Source of the DNA: Acanthococcus lagerstroemiae
Lineage: Eukaryota > Arthropoda > Insecta > Hemiptera > Eriococcidae
Length of the DNA: 64,000 bases
Direction of reading: 5' to 3'
Assembly: GCA_031841125.1 (NCBI GenBank)
Contig: CM063112.1
Span: 19,432,603 to 19,496,602 of the forward strand
Part shown: in pieces, positions 23,817-35,464 of the stretch
How positions within the stretch are numbered: the stretch's first letter is position 1
How the letters are laid out: every line of letters starts with the position of its first letter
The notes under the pieces: model-generated
What the model was told of the DNA's origin: nothing
Seen by the model: the letters and a program-made list of their open reading frames with translations, nothing else
Database searches by the model: none
Made by a program: the position numbers and the translations under genes

Positions 23817-24637
23817 CAGGGGCGCAACCAGAACTTTTTTTAAGTGGGGACTAGAATTCAGAAAAATCGTCTTCTTCCTTGAATTTTGATGCTCTTGCCT
23901 TGTAAACGTGTTGAATACTCTTTACTACATATTAACTACATATTACTGGGTGGTGAGTGGGGGAGGAGTTGGAGGGGTGGAAGGAAAAAACAAAAATCTA
24001 ACAAAAAATATTTTCAGTTTCTAGAGAATGACCCATAGTTCGAAGTAATAGCATAAAAACCATAGCAGGCGGAGGAAGGAGGAAGGAAGGGAGAAGGACG
24101 AATTAATCAATCTACTCCTTGTCAAAATGTGGAAAGAAAATTTTTTATTTCTAGGCCCTGTTATATTAGGAAAAATTACGACACTTCGCTGAAAAAGTCA
24201 TAAGAATTTCCCCAGTTATCATTTCTGATACGTTAATTATTTTAAAAAACAGTCTCCGCGAGTCGAATATTTTGAACTTTGTTATTTTCTTACAAGGACA
24301 GGATTCTGCGCACGTAACATAACATAAAAATCTGAAATTTCAAAAGTAAATAAAACTTGCGGTAAGGTCCATTAGGAGGAGAATGAAAACGGAAGGAAAC
24401 TACTCCCATCTACACTGAAAATTTTCGTTCATCCCAGATAAAAATTGTTGAAATAATTTTTAAATAGTTCAAAATCGAATCCGTAAACAGAGACTTGATC
24501 AAATGAGAGCGACAACCACCCACAACCATATAATTTGCCGGGGGGGGGGGCACTGAAATAATACAAAGATAAATTGAAAGAAAGTTGACTAAAATAATAG
24601 AAAACAACTAACATCTTACGAAAAGAAAAACCGTCAA
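23817..24637. other. Dispersed-element end followed by unremarkable DNA
   Basis: CAGGGGCGCAACCAGAAC at 23817-23834, followed by a T run, matches the inverted sequence at 16267-16284. It is probably the terminus of a dispersed DNA element extending to the right. The opposite end was not found. The rest is G- or A-rich low-complexity DNA with no gene. Confidence 0.4.
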
Positions 24638-24985
24638 TTATTATTATTATTATTATTACAGCCTTTTTCTTTATAAACTAGTATGTCTACTAACATATTA
24701 CTATTTGTAAACGGGGGAGAAAGTCCCCCTTTTCCTTTGTTTGGATCCCTCTTCGGGCAAAGGCCTCTCCGTACAGGCCCAGTTGTTGCGATTGGCGGTT
24801 GCTCTTCGTCATGGAAGGCCAATACATTTCTCAATCTCATCCCTCCATCTTGTCAACGGCCTTCCCCTCGATCTTTTTGCCCTGTATGGTGTCCAGACTT
24901 CCACCTTGTTGCCCCACCTATCCAAATTTTGTCTTGCGATTTGGCCAGCATAGCTCCATTTCAATTTTATTGAGAAAGGGTTTAT
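24638..24985 (-). mobile_element. 3' end of an RTE-like LINE with TAA tail
   Basis: On the minus strand, in more than one frame, the sequence reads WSYAGQIARQNLDRW, VEVWTPYRAKRSRGRPL and TRWRDEIEK. This is the conserved C-terminal end of RTE-like LINE ORF2 proteins (GH-x-R, RGRP-x-RW-D). It ends at a run of TAA units (24638-24659), the typical 3' tail. It is 5'-truncated at about 24985. Confidence 0.75.
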
Positions 24986-24989
24986 GTAA

Positions 24990-25625
24990 ATTCTGAAAAA
25001 TCGTATCTACAAGATTTTAGATGACCAACACAGCCAGTGGAACAGGCAGGATTCCGAAAAAACTTTAACACAACAAACCATCTCTTTCGAGAACAGTCTA
25101 GTAAAGGAAATATGTAAAAGAAGAGCTAATGCGTGGAAAAACTACTGGTCCCTCAAAGAGATCTACAAAAGTAAAATGTCAATTAAACAAAAAATAAAAA
25201 TACTGGAAGGCTGTATTATCCCCGTCCTTGCATACGGAGCCCAAACGTGAGCAGCCACAGAGGGGCAGATGGACATGATCGCAAAGACACAAATAGCAAT
25301 GGAACGGTCAATAATTGGTGTAAAAAGGAAGGACAGAGTAAGAAACTAAAATGTAAGAAAGAAAACGAAAGCAAGAGACTGCAGATACGTGGCTAAAAAA
25401 CTAAAGATGGATTACGCAGGGCACGTGGTAAGAGGAGAAAATAGATGGAAAAAATAATAATGGAATGGACACTCCTACAGAGGAAAAAAAGGGCGGGTAG
25501 ACAAAAGACTAGATGGGAAGACGAACTCACAAAATTTGCAGGAACATCATGGGGAAGGGATGCAAGAGTTCGTGATCGCTGGAGGAAAGTAGGGGAGGCC
25601 TATGCCCAAAGGTGAACGCATTAGT
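24990..25625 (+). mobile_element. Internally deleted RTE-like LINE
   Basis: Starts with the RT reading NRIYKILDDQ and PVEQAGFRKNFNTTNHLF (24998-25090). It then jumps straight to the C-terminal reading RRANAWKNYWSLKEIYKSK, IIPVLAYGAQT, AMERSIIGVKRKDRVRN, DYAGHVVRGENRW, AGRQKTRWEDELTKFAG and DRWRKVGEAYAQR. The RT core with the FADD motif (several hundred bp) is missing. Several in-frame stops are present. It lies head-to-head with the fragment 24638-24985 but belongs to a different subfamily. Confidence 0.8.
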
Positions 25626-25629
25626 CGGG

Positions 25630-26520
25630 AACTACCCTTTCAAGTATCGCGTCAGTGACTGGAGGGATTAATCTATATATAGAGGGGGCCATAAAAGAAA
25701 TAAAAGAAAAATTTGAAGCAGGTGTCACTATACATGGAGAGCGAGTAAAGATGCTCAGGTTTGCAGATGATATTGTCTTATTAGATGAAGGGAGTATTGA
25801 TTTAGAAAACATTTTCAATGGAATGGAGGAGATTTTGAGTATCGTATGAGATTACATAAAAGTGAAACCGAAGTAATGGTATGTAATCGATTTGAACATG
25901 GTAGCTTAAATGTAAATTATTGGGCAGGAAAACATTGAGGAAGTAGGCGAAGTCTGCTGTTTAGGGAGTATAATAACAAAATATGGAAGGAGTAAAAGGG
26001 ATATTAGTAGCAGAATAGCACAAACCAAATTAGCATTTTATCGAAAAAGTAATCCTTTCAAATCAAAAATAAATATGGAAATCAAAACATTTTTCTTGAA
26101 AATTTATGTTTGAACTGTAGCCTCGTATGAATGTGAAATTTGGACCCTGGGAAAACTAGAGAAGAGAATTATTGAAGCTTTTGAGATGTGGTGCTATAGG
26201 CGGATACTTAGTATCAAATGGACGGATAAGGTAAAAAATGAGGAAGTACTTATCAGAGTAGGAGGTAAAATGGATATTTGGAATTGTCTGAACAGAAGGA
26301 GAGATAAACTAATAGGGCATAGTTTGAGGCACCCAGGAATAATATCACTGCTGCTAGAAGGAAGAGTGGAAGGAAAGAGTTGGGTAGGTTGTCAAAGATT
26401 CCAGTATCTTCAACAGATAATCAAGGATGTCAAATGTAAGTGTTGAACGAAATGAAAGGACTCACACAGGATAGGGCGAAATGGAGAGCTGCATTAAGCC
26501 AGTCATAAGACCGGTAACCT
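25630..26520 (+). mobile_element. RTE-like LINE fragment (RT core and C-terminus)
   Basis: The open frame 25655-25846 reads LYIEGAIKEIKEKFEAG, then MLRFADDIVLLDEG with an intact FADD catalytic motif. After frameshifts come LGSIITKYGRSKRDI, FEMWCYRRILSIKWTDKVKN (26180-26240), NRRRDKLIGHSLRHPGI and the final region with WRAALSQS near 26490. The fragment is truncated upstream of the FADD motif, where it joins the previous LINE at ~25630. It is inactive. Confidence 0.8.
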
Positions 26521-26524
26521 ATCA

Positions 26525-27582
26525 TTTAATTATTGCAAATGCAGATTAATCAAAAATCGGATAGTTAAAAATAATTTACTAATTCAAAAAATTGAATTAT
26601 ATTTAAAAATCCACTATTTTAATGCGCGTTAGCTGCGGTAGAGGTTTTTCTCTCCGTAATTTGTACCGAGCTTACTTCTAAGCACCGTGTAAACAGGTGG
26701 TTTCTCGAGCATTAGTAAGGAATTTAATTTCCGGTTTAAAAAAGTGGAAATGTCGCTTATGAAATAGTGTAATTTAAGTATGGAACTAAGTTCGCGTATT
26801 CTATATAGTCGCCCGTCTTGCCGCGACAAGTTCGTCGCATTTTATCGTCAATAAAATGATGCTCGCTGAAGCTAATATAATAACACGAAACTTTTTTCAT
26901 AAATTCACCTCACCTGTACGTACATTCGAGTGGTATACGATACGCCATTGCAGGGACCTGAGAGACTTCGAGAGCGTAATACTTTAGGTATACCAACTCG
27001 GGGCGGAAAAATCATTTTCAAAGTTCAACCGACTTCGATACGCAGGCATATATTTTGATTATCGTTTACTTCTTCGTACACAGTTGTATTTCGAGTTATA
27101 AGGCAATTTCGTTAAAACAACAGTTTTCTCACGCCCGATCCACCCGGTAATAGGAACATTTTTCAATTTGCTTTTAAAATGCAACGTAGCGCGGCGAGGG
27201 AGAAAAGTTTTCGCACGAAATTAGTTTTGCGGTGACATATTGCGTGTTGTTGTCGCGGGAAGACGAAAAAAGTGACGGATCAATTCTGAATGCCAAAAGA
27301 CGTTTTTACTTTTGACACGATACCGAATACAACCCGCTGGTTGTTCAATTTTCATATTATTTGCATTACTCAACTTGTAAGTCGGTTGTCGACATCAGTT
27401 AACGTTTCCGAGGGTGAACTACTCCCGCCCAAAATACAGTTGAAGAGTTCAAATTGAAGAACCACAAGCTAGGGTTACACATTTGACGGATTTATTTCAA
27501 ATCAAAGGATTTTTCAAGTAGACGAGAAATACGACATGAATAGATAATTTGTCGAAATGCCGAAATCATATACTTTGGAAGT
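26525..27582. other. Unique DNA, partly CpG-rich, no gene seen
   Basis: Non-repetitive sequence with frequent CG between about 26610 and 27460. The open frame 26629-26829 (minus) has no recognisable motif. Confidence 0.4.
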
Positions 27583-27590
27583 ACTATTTT

Positions 27591-27871
27591 CAGAGGCGCG
27601 AAACATGACTTTCAGTTGGAGGGGGGGGGGTGGAAAAAGAAAATTTGCCGGCAAATATTTTCTTTTAACTAAAAATTTGCCGACAAAATTTTCTGAAAAT
27701 TTGAAAATTTGCCGATTTGTTAATCAAAATATTTTGTAATTGAAAAAATAAAGAAATAAAAATAAACAAACAAACGTTCTTAGAAAATGAAAAATTCAAG
27801 AAAACAGTTTCAAAATTTGCTAACTGCCCAATTATTGGGGTGTTTCACCCCCGTCCATAGTTTCGTCCCTG
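27591..27871 (+). repeat. Internal copy 1 of the hAT-like end repeat
   Basis: Shares ordered blocks with 29936-30227: GACTTTCAGTT, AATTTGCCGACAAAAT, AATAAACAAAC, AAAATTTGCYRACTG-CAAATTAT, then CCATAGTTTCGTCCCTG. By itself it looks like a ~280-bp MITE, but its right flank does not match its left flank. Confidence 0.6.
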
Positions 27872-28553
27872 CAAATGCAGATTGGAACCTTATCTCCCAA
27901 GCACTCACATTTGCGCACGTGAGCATACCCTATTCTGGGAGGTTAAGGTGGAAGGATGTTGGGAATACTTGAGAGGAACACACAACTTCCTTTACACATT
28001 GAGGTGGTCGTTGTGTACTCATGGTGATCTTTTTTCTGAATTTTCTCTGCTTCTTCTCATAAATTGATTCCAATAAAATCAAATCCAATAAAAAAAAATT
28101 ACAAAGTTTCCTGTCAATTGGATTAGGGGAATCCGTGCCAGAAGTTCCCTTTCGTTCTTATGGGAAAATACATGGAGTTTTGACTTTTGTTCCTGACTAA
28201 ATTTCCCTCCTATCGGGCCGTACAGCGCTAGTATCGACTACTCTTATCAGCGACCAAAAGGTGAAGTTTTTGACACATGTAGCAAAATTTTGGAATCTAG
28301 GTATAAAAATAGTCTTAATCGAAGGAAAATTCGTTGTTTGAAAAATATACATTAATGGGGAAAACGTATAGATTTACCTTTTGCTACTTATCTCTTTGAC
28401 TCGATAGCGACGCGTTCTAACGGATGTATACGGCCCAAATATTCACTAAGACCAAAGACCGTAAATTAAACAATAGAACATTTGCTATCGGATTCAGCTT
28501 GTGACATTAGAAGATAAGTCTTTTGCTTTCAAATTTTAGATTTTAATAAAATT

Positions 28554-28645
28554 TTCAACTTTCTCAAATTTCAGGCTCTAGGTCAAACAGAGAATTTAAT
28601 AACAACAGATTTCGGGCTGCTCAAAGTGGTGGCGTGCTGCAGTCA
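28554..28645 (+). repeat. ~92-bp direct repeat, copy 1
   Basis: Begins TTCAACTTTCTCAAATTTC and matches 29413-29504 with a handful of mismatches, most of them transitions. The two copies bracket the TGAG/TGAA array. Confidence 0.85.
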
Positions 28646-29190
28646 TTTATGAATGAAAGAGTGAATCACTGACTTGTTGAGTGAGTGACGAAGTGAAGAA
28701 ATGAAGAAGTGAAGCAAGTGAATGAATAACTGAATTAGAGAATGAATGAGTGACTGAGTAACTGAGTGAATCACTAAATCACTGAGTGAATGACTGAGTA
28801 ACTAAGTGAATAACTCAATGAGTAAGCGAGTGACTGAGTGAATCACTAAATAATTAATCGAATGACTGAGTGAATCACTGACTTATTGAGTGAGTGATGG
28901 GGTGAGGAAGTGAATGAATAACTACATTATAGAATGAGTGAATAACTAAGTAAGTGAGTGAATCACTGAGTCACCGAGTACGTGATTGAGTACTTGTGTG
29001 AATAACTGAATAACTAAGCATGTAACTGAGTGAATCACTGAGTCATTGAGTGATTGAGTGAGTGAATCTCTGACTCATTGAGTGAGTGACGGAGTAACTG
29101 AGTGAATAACTCAGTAAATAAGTGAGTGACCGAGTGAATCACTAAATAAGTAAGCAAGTGACTGAGTGAATGAGTGAATCACTGACTTAG
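28646..29190. repeat. TGAG/TGAA tetranucleotide-based array
   Basis: About 540 bp built almost wholly from GTGA, ATGA, CTGA and GTAA words, such as GAGTGAATCACTGAGT. Loose higher-order units of ~20-30 bp (ctgagtgaatcactaaat and similar) recur. The period is essentially 4 bp with slippage. There is no coding meaning. Confidence 0.85.
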
Positions 29191-29412
29191 AAGTCGTTAT
29201 ATAATATGCAATTTTTGTAGTTTCACCTAACGGATTCACAAGAGGAGAGAATGGACGCGTCATAGGTCAATTGAGTCGTATCATATCTTTGTACTGAGTA
29301 TTGGAGATGTGATGTGAACAATGGTCATGAAGTTATGGACAGGGTGAAACCATTTTACAAAAAAACGCCGCATTAGCTAAGAAAGGTGAAGGGAAATGTG
29401 AAAGCGGTCGAG

Positions 29413-29504
29413 TTCAACTTTCTCAAATTTCAGGCTCTAGGTCGAACAGAGAATCTAATAACAACAGATTTCGGGCTGCTCAAAGCGGTGGCGCGCTGTA
29501 ATCG
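29413..29504 (+). repeat. ~92-bp direct repeat, copy 2
   Basis: Second copy of 28554-28645, offset by 859 bp, on the far side of the tetranucleotide array. Confidence 0.85.
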
Positions 29505-29935
29505 TTTACCTTGTAACCCTAGTCGAGGGGAATACTTCATATACAGGCATACGAAGAAATCTCAAAATATTATGAAAACGAAAGAGTTTTTCGAAAAAAA
29601 GGATTAGGACAAAATTTATAGTACATAAAATTTTCCATCCACTGAGACCATTTTCATTTCAATCTGATGAATTTTTCTAAAATATGTAGGGTTTCAATAG
29701 TTTTTTTCATTTTTTGTTACGTGCCTAAAATTATAGAGGGTGACTCTTTCGCGCTGGCAGTCCGAATAGTCATTGAAATTTGAAATTCAACTTTTGCTAC
29801 CGACTTTCAGATTTTCGAAATGTTTTCCACATTTCAGCTTTGTTTCAACCTTTCAAATATCGTTCGATACTCAGCTTGATACCCTCTACTTTTGACTGAC
29901 TAGTCTCTAACAGGAATCCAGGGTACTCCATTTTC

Positions 29936-30227
29936 AGAAACGAAATTTGACTTTCAGTTTGGAAAGGCAAAGAAGAAGAATTTGCCGACAAAATGTTTAA
30001 AAAATTAAAAAGTTACCAATTTTGTAATCGAAATTATTTTAAATTGAAAAAGAAAATAAATAAACAAACTAACATGCATTAAAAAAATGAAAATTCAACT
30101 GAATAGTTCCAAAATTTGCCGACTGTCAAATTATGGGAGGGGGGTCAAATGAACAGGCATGAAATTTGCCGACTGCCAAATTATTGGGGGGGGACAGCCC
30201 CCACATCCCCCTATAGTTTCGCCACTG
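29936..30227 (+). repeat. Internal copy 2 of the hAT-like end repeat
   Basis: Diverged copy of 27591-27871. It has an additional local duplication of AATTTGCCGACTG-CAAATTAT-GGG (about 30112-30146 and 30167-30195). It ends CTATAGTTTCGCCACTG at the ACTATTTT flank. Confidence 0.6.
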
Positions 30228-30235
30228 ACTATTTT

Positions 30236-31077
30236 ATACCAAGATTTCAACAACAAATTTGCGAGGAAAATTATCCAAAAATCTTTTGTACTTATTTTCA
30301 AAATTAATATAACTTCCTATAGTTTCCTACATAATATGAATGTTAGGTACCGCTTCACTGCAACTGTAAGGAGTAGATGAGTGCTTGTTTCAATAATTTA
30401 TGGAACTTCTATTTTTGCAACTTCTGTCCGGCTAGATTGATATATTCAATCCCATTGTGCAACGAACAGTTCTGTAAGCACCTATAACGCTATAATATTT
30501 CATACACATATTGGCGTTACAGTTATACGTTTCTTTTCTGCACACGTACTTGTGAAAGTGCAACGAATATCAATTTCTTCCGACTCAGCGATTGCACTTG
30601 GCTACGCGATTCATACAGGGTGTTTCGCAAAACGTGTGTAAATAAAGGGTTATAGCGACGTGCAAGTGAAAAAGTGTAATGCAGATTGCATAGGCGTATC
30701 GTGTACGGGGTTTGAGATAAGTGTAATAAAGGTTATGTGATGGCTTAGAAACCAAATTATCCTGAGTCCTAAAATAGATAAGTACAAAAAATTCTTGTAC
30801 CGTTTTAACAAGCAAAGCGTAGAGTGCCATACGTGGAAATTTCAATATGTTCTTAGTGCAGTAGAAATTGAAATTTGAAATGCAAGCGAATAAAATTCAA
30901 AAAATTATTCACTTTCTAGTTTTTTTTTGTTTTTTTTTGTTTTTTTTTGTGTTTTTTTTTAAAGAAATGTTTCTGTAGTAACATACCTAGGATTACTTCG
31001 CATGAATAATGAAAAGAAAAATGTGCTTTTCCAATGATACTAACTAAACCTCTGTACCTTCATCAAGGACTGGAATA
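30236..31077. other. Unique DNA and T-rich simple repeat
   Basis: No gene was recognised. A run of T8-9/G units lies at about 30920-30962. The word ACAGGGTGTTTC at 30615 also occurs at 33088 and may mark a dispersed element end, but no partner end was found. Confidence 0.4.
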
Positions 31078-31470
31078 CAGTATCCAACACCCGATTACCC
31101 GACATTCGGATTAACCGACCTCAACATATCGGATAATCCGAATTGCGTTCGAACCTACTGCATATATCCTGCTAATCAAAGCTTGTCAATATGCTTGAAC
31201 ATCTCACATAAATGGTTTCATTTTGCCGTGGAAAAATGAGTGAATAACAAAAAAGTTAAACCAGCATTCTTGAATTTTTCAAGAAGACCCAATTTTTTCT
31301 TAACGTAAATATTGCATTTTTCTCATTTATATTTTCTTAAATCTGTGATGACTTTTTGAATAAAAAAATATATTATATATTATGCAACCGTCCTGCACTT
31401 ATTTTGAATGCTGCGCTTCTACAGAATTTGAGACATTTTCGGATTAGGTCAGATAATTAGGAATCCACTG
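31078..31470. mobile_element. pogo/Tigger-like MITE
   Basis: The left end CAGTATCCAACACCCGATTA and the inverted right end CAGTGGATTCCTAATTATCT are imperfect TIRs. Both continue into ATTA-C-GAC and TCGGAT/AATCCGA words, resembling the ends of pogo/Tigger elements. TA is present immediately outside both ends (31076-31077 and 31471-31472). The element is 393 bp with an AT-rich centre and no ORF. Confidence 0.6.
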
Positions 31471-31472
31471 TA

Positions 31473-32034
31473 TTAAAATTTTTCTGAAACAAAAAGATAG
31501 AAAACCGATCTAAAGAAAATTGTGATTTCAGTTATTTCGTTTAGAACTCTCGCTTTCTATCTGTCACGAAAGTAAATACTTAATATTCGGCATTTGAAAC
31601 CACTAGTAAAATACTCAGGTTAAATTTACTGAGCTTTTTTTCAAAAATTCCCAATCTATCTATCTTTCTCATTCTTTCCGATAAATATAGGCGTGATAAC
31701 AGCATTCCAAATCAGTGTATCTATCTCCACGAGAAAACATAGGGTTGAGCTTTGCACGTGACATTACTGATGCAAGAGACGACAAAAGGGCATTAGATCA
31801 TGTACAATTGTGAAAAAAAAAGTACCAGTCCAAGGACAAGGATTACCGACAAATCTTTTTGCCCCAAAAGAATTGGTGATGTGATTCCAACTAAATGTTT
31901 TAGTGTGTCACCATGCAAAAGTAAGTTCAACCCTTTTACTCCCAAGAATAGGAACATTTTTTTTGTAACCAAATCTGCTGTGAAACTTGTTTAGTAGGCC
32001 CTCAAGAACACGAAACTCCTTAGAATTATTATTA

Positions 32035-32066
<32 letters not shown>

Positions 32067-34690
32067 TTTTTTTTCTAATCAAAATGTTCAAATATTTGGA
32101 AAATACCGAATAATGCCGATAATAATGTTTGAAAATGCCGACTTTCAATTTTTTTATGCCGAAAAATCCTAACTCTGGTTATGAGGAATACCTAAAAATT
32201 TAAGGAAACATTTCAGAGAAACTGAAGTAACAATACGTACTGGAGAATTTGATTGTTTCATCAATGCTTGTGAAGGATTGTGACCCGATTCCGAATCCGA
32301 ATAAAATTTTTTGTTTTAAAACAAAAATTTTAAAACCAGACTACAAAATGCACCAACATAAAAGAACTAGGATCCTTTTCACTGGTACCGACTATCGACT
32401 CAAATTGATCTTGGACGGAAAAAGTAGGATCAGGAAAAAATAATTAGGAAAAAAGTCAAGTTATTTGAAGATATACATGTTAGTCGACACCAATTTGAAC
32501 TGGGGTAAGTATTTCAAAGTCAGCGTAGAAACTTCTTACCAAGAAAAGTCAGATGAAAACAGAGCATATTTCTAAGCCCCCTGCTCTTTTGGCCATATAG
32601 GGGGAACTGGAGCAGGCAAAATATTTAATAAATTATTATAATAATATAATACCAATAAGAGGAACAAGTAGAAGAAGAAGAAGAAGAATCCGATTTATTT
32701 AAAAACAGAAGTTTTTATACTATCAATTTGCATCGCACCTCTCGAATTTGAAATAACAACAATGTTTTGATTCAGCCCCGATATGGCCCTTTTCAAACCC
32801 AAGAGTTCTTAAAATTAATTTCACTAAAAAAATTGAGTAAATTATGGATTTCCCTTTTTTTGTGAGAGGGAGGGAGGTTTCTAATTTCAAATATTGTATC
32901 AGATTTTTTATCTGGGCCCCGATTTGGATCACAAATTTAACATTATCCCTAACGTTGCAAATGCGGGGCCCTAAAATCTAAATTTCATATTGTAGGAGGG
33001 GGTTCAATTTTACTAGGCAAATGCAACTACTAAGTTAGGAAACCCTCAAATAAGGCGTCGCCTGTCAACTCCGCTTATACAGACGTACAGGGTGTTTCAC
33101 GAATTTGCCCCTTTTCCCACTTTTTTAACGCAAAATTAGATCTTCTCAGAATAAAAATGGGTTCTGAAGAAAAACAACGAAAAACACACAAACAACAAAA
33201 TCGAAAACTTAAGACGGTAGGTAAGGGAAGAGTGGGTTGAAATGTGGGAGGGTTGAGGTAAGCCAATTTTCTAAAGAATGAAAACGCGCATTTGGCAACA
33301 CTGACATGGTATTTTATACTCACACCATACTATAATTATCTTTACAGCACAAAGCGCTTCCATTCTGTCGATTCATATCTGTAGAATTGATAATGTGCTT
33401 TTTAAGTGGTCGGTTAGTTAAATTTTGCGGTTTAAAATTTTTTATTACGGCTGTGAGCGTTACAATAAAAACAAGTAAATTTTGATTTTCTCCAATCTAT
33501 CGAGAAAGTATGTCTCAAGTTTCAAAGCTCTAGAGCCATTCTTCAAGATTTTGTCCACATTAAAAAAAAAAAAAAGGCCAGTTAGGAGGCTTGAGACAAA
33601 ACATTATTGAAAACCTTTGCTATTACTTGAATCGACTTAGTTAAAGTATGACGCAAATTTGAACATTGAATTGATTAAAGTACTTATTTGCGTAGATGTA
33701 CCTAGTATTGCTTTAAAAATTTGGATAAAGAATCGTTTACGATTCCCTCTATGACGTTCCAAACGTGTCGCAATCCTCCCCGTTTTTATATTTAAAAAAA
33801 AAAAGAAAAAAAGTTTGTTGAAGAACGCGGAAATAAGGTTTACATAAAATGTCTGCCTCAGGAATTCAATTACCAAAACTTTTTTCATCCGAAAATAGCA
33901 GATAAATGTGAAATTGAATAGAATCGTCTTAAGAAACCCGTGCAAGTAGAATTAAGTGGCAAGACCAAGAAATGTTCTTAAATTTCCTTCTTTGGGTGAT
34001 GTATTAAATTCAGCTACATGTTGAAAGTACAACCTTAATTTTCTTCAATAAAAGTGATTTTGAAACCTTTTTGAACCCTTCACATGACGTGTCTCGTGCC
34101 TCCTCACACTTTTTAGTTGCAGTGGCATGAAACAAGATTCTTTCATAGCCTACAACTTTTTCGCTAATTAGTTGAAAATGTCCGTTTCTATGTCGAAAGT
34201 AGTACCAACTGATACCTATCGAATGACTTCAATTAGATGTTCCTACCTAATAAATTAGGTGATCATGTAAAAGACATGAAAGGAAAACGTATCAATCATC
34301 CTAACTTTCCTCTACCATGGAAAAGAAAATCACAAACATTGCAAAAAATAACCTAAGTTACTCACGGATACAAAACTACACAAATCAAAACAAAAGAAAT
34401 TAAATTAAAATCAGTAAGATGAAATAATCATGACCTTAGCGCCCGCAGTTATCAACTTATTACGCTACTGATTCTTGACCTGAATGACGTATTTACGGGG
34501 AATTGAGTATGCAATTCCGTATGCATACAAATGGTGGTGCTATCAAGACTGGATTTCCAGGCAGTAAAAGACGGCTAAACGCGCAATAAAAACGCTCAAA
34601 AATACAGGTAATGTTTTAGGAAACTTGGAGTGTGCAGTAAAAACACCAAAAGGGGCACTAAAAAAATATGAAAAATTTCAAATTTCAAAA
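31473..34690. other. AT-rich DNA with microsatellites, no gene seen
   Basis: Contains an ATT microsatellite (about 32022-32066), an AAG run (about 32662-32688) and poly-A stretches at ~33560 and ~33795. ACAGGGTGTTTC at 33088 repeats the word at 30615. Open frames (32723-32932, 33075-33323, 33637-33945, all minus) are not recognisable. Confidence 0.4.
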
Positions 34691-35345
34691 CAAAAAGCGT
34701 GAAAACAGGGCTGAGAGTTGATGCATCCAAAACGAAGATACCATCAAACTCGGAATAAGAGGTGGTAACAACTGCTGGAGAAAATATCGAATGGTCCGAT
34801 GACGAACTATCTTCTTTGAAAATGAAAGAGAAAAGAAATTACAAAATGAGTATAAGAAGTGGATTGTACAACTTTTGGAAGTTGAAAGACATTCTTAAAA
34901 GAAGGCTACCAGCCGAAGTGAAGGCTGCGGTCTGGCAAAGCTGTACTCAATCAGCAATGACACACGGATCCCAAACAAAGGCCCTAAAAAAAGCGAATAA
35001 TAACAGACTAAGAACTACACGAAAATCCACGGAGAGGAAAATGCTGGATATCAGTTTAAAAGATAAAATCAAAAACGTAAATATAAGTGTAACAAAATCC
35101 GGCTACAGGATATTGCGAAAAATGTCAAAGCGAGTAAACGAACATATGTGGGACACACATCACGAGACAAATTAGAGAGAGGTGGAAAAAAGGATAGAAA
35201 ACTGGACCCCCTATGAAGCAAAAAGGAGCAGAAGTCGTCCAATCATTCGCTAAAGACACTAGCTAGTGAAAGATAAAAGGTATTACATGGGGAAGACTAA
35301 TCAAAGAAAAAACAAAATGACAAAAATACGGGGAAGTAACATTAA
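34691..35345 (+). mobile_element. RTE-like LINE 3' fragment
   Basis: Reads TGLRVDASKTK (about 34710), then in an open stretch 34762-35172 IRSGLYNFWKLKDILKRRLP, AEVKAAVWQSC, and a poorly conserved AMTHGSQTK (normally AYGSQTW). RKMLDISLKDKIKN follows, and after frameshifts ERWKKRIENWTPYEAKRSRSRPIIR (35175-35245). This order matches the region after the RT catalytic core. It is heavily decayed and lacks the RT core. Confidence 0.7.
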
Positions 35346-35464
35346 ATTCGTAATCATATCGCAGAAACACGGTGGAGAAAAACACACACAAAAGCTCGTA
35401 ACTAGCTTGTAGAAACTTCACTCACCTGGCGCATGTTTATAGCAATCTAAATCTAAATACCTTC

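Larger units (their letters stand above)
27591..30227. mobile_element. hAT-like non-autonomous structure, possibly composite
   Basis: The left end is CAGAGGCGCGAAAC and the inverted right end is CAGTGGCGAAAC. The flanks are identical 8-bp sequences ACTATTTT (27583-27590 and 30228-30235), the size typical of hAT target duplications. The first ~280 bp (27591-27871) and last ~290 bp (29936-30227) are diverged direct copies of each other. Both contain AATTTGCCGAC, an A-rich block with AATAAACAAAC, and a C-rich ATAGTTTCG end. Between them lie unknown sequence, an 85-95-bp direct repeat and a TGAG/TGAA array. No transposase is present. Confidence 0.6.

Noticed and set aside
28646..29190. Possible CRISPR array
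   Set aside because: There are no constant-length spacers. The repeats are slipped tetranucleotides in a eukaryotic context.
30615..33099. Shared word ACAGGGTGTTTC as ends of one transposon
   Set aside because: Both copies are in the same orientation, and no inverted end or target duplication was seen.
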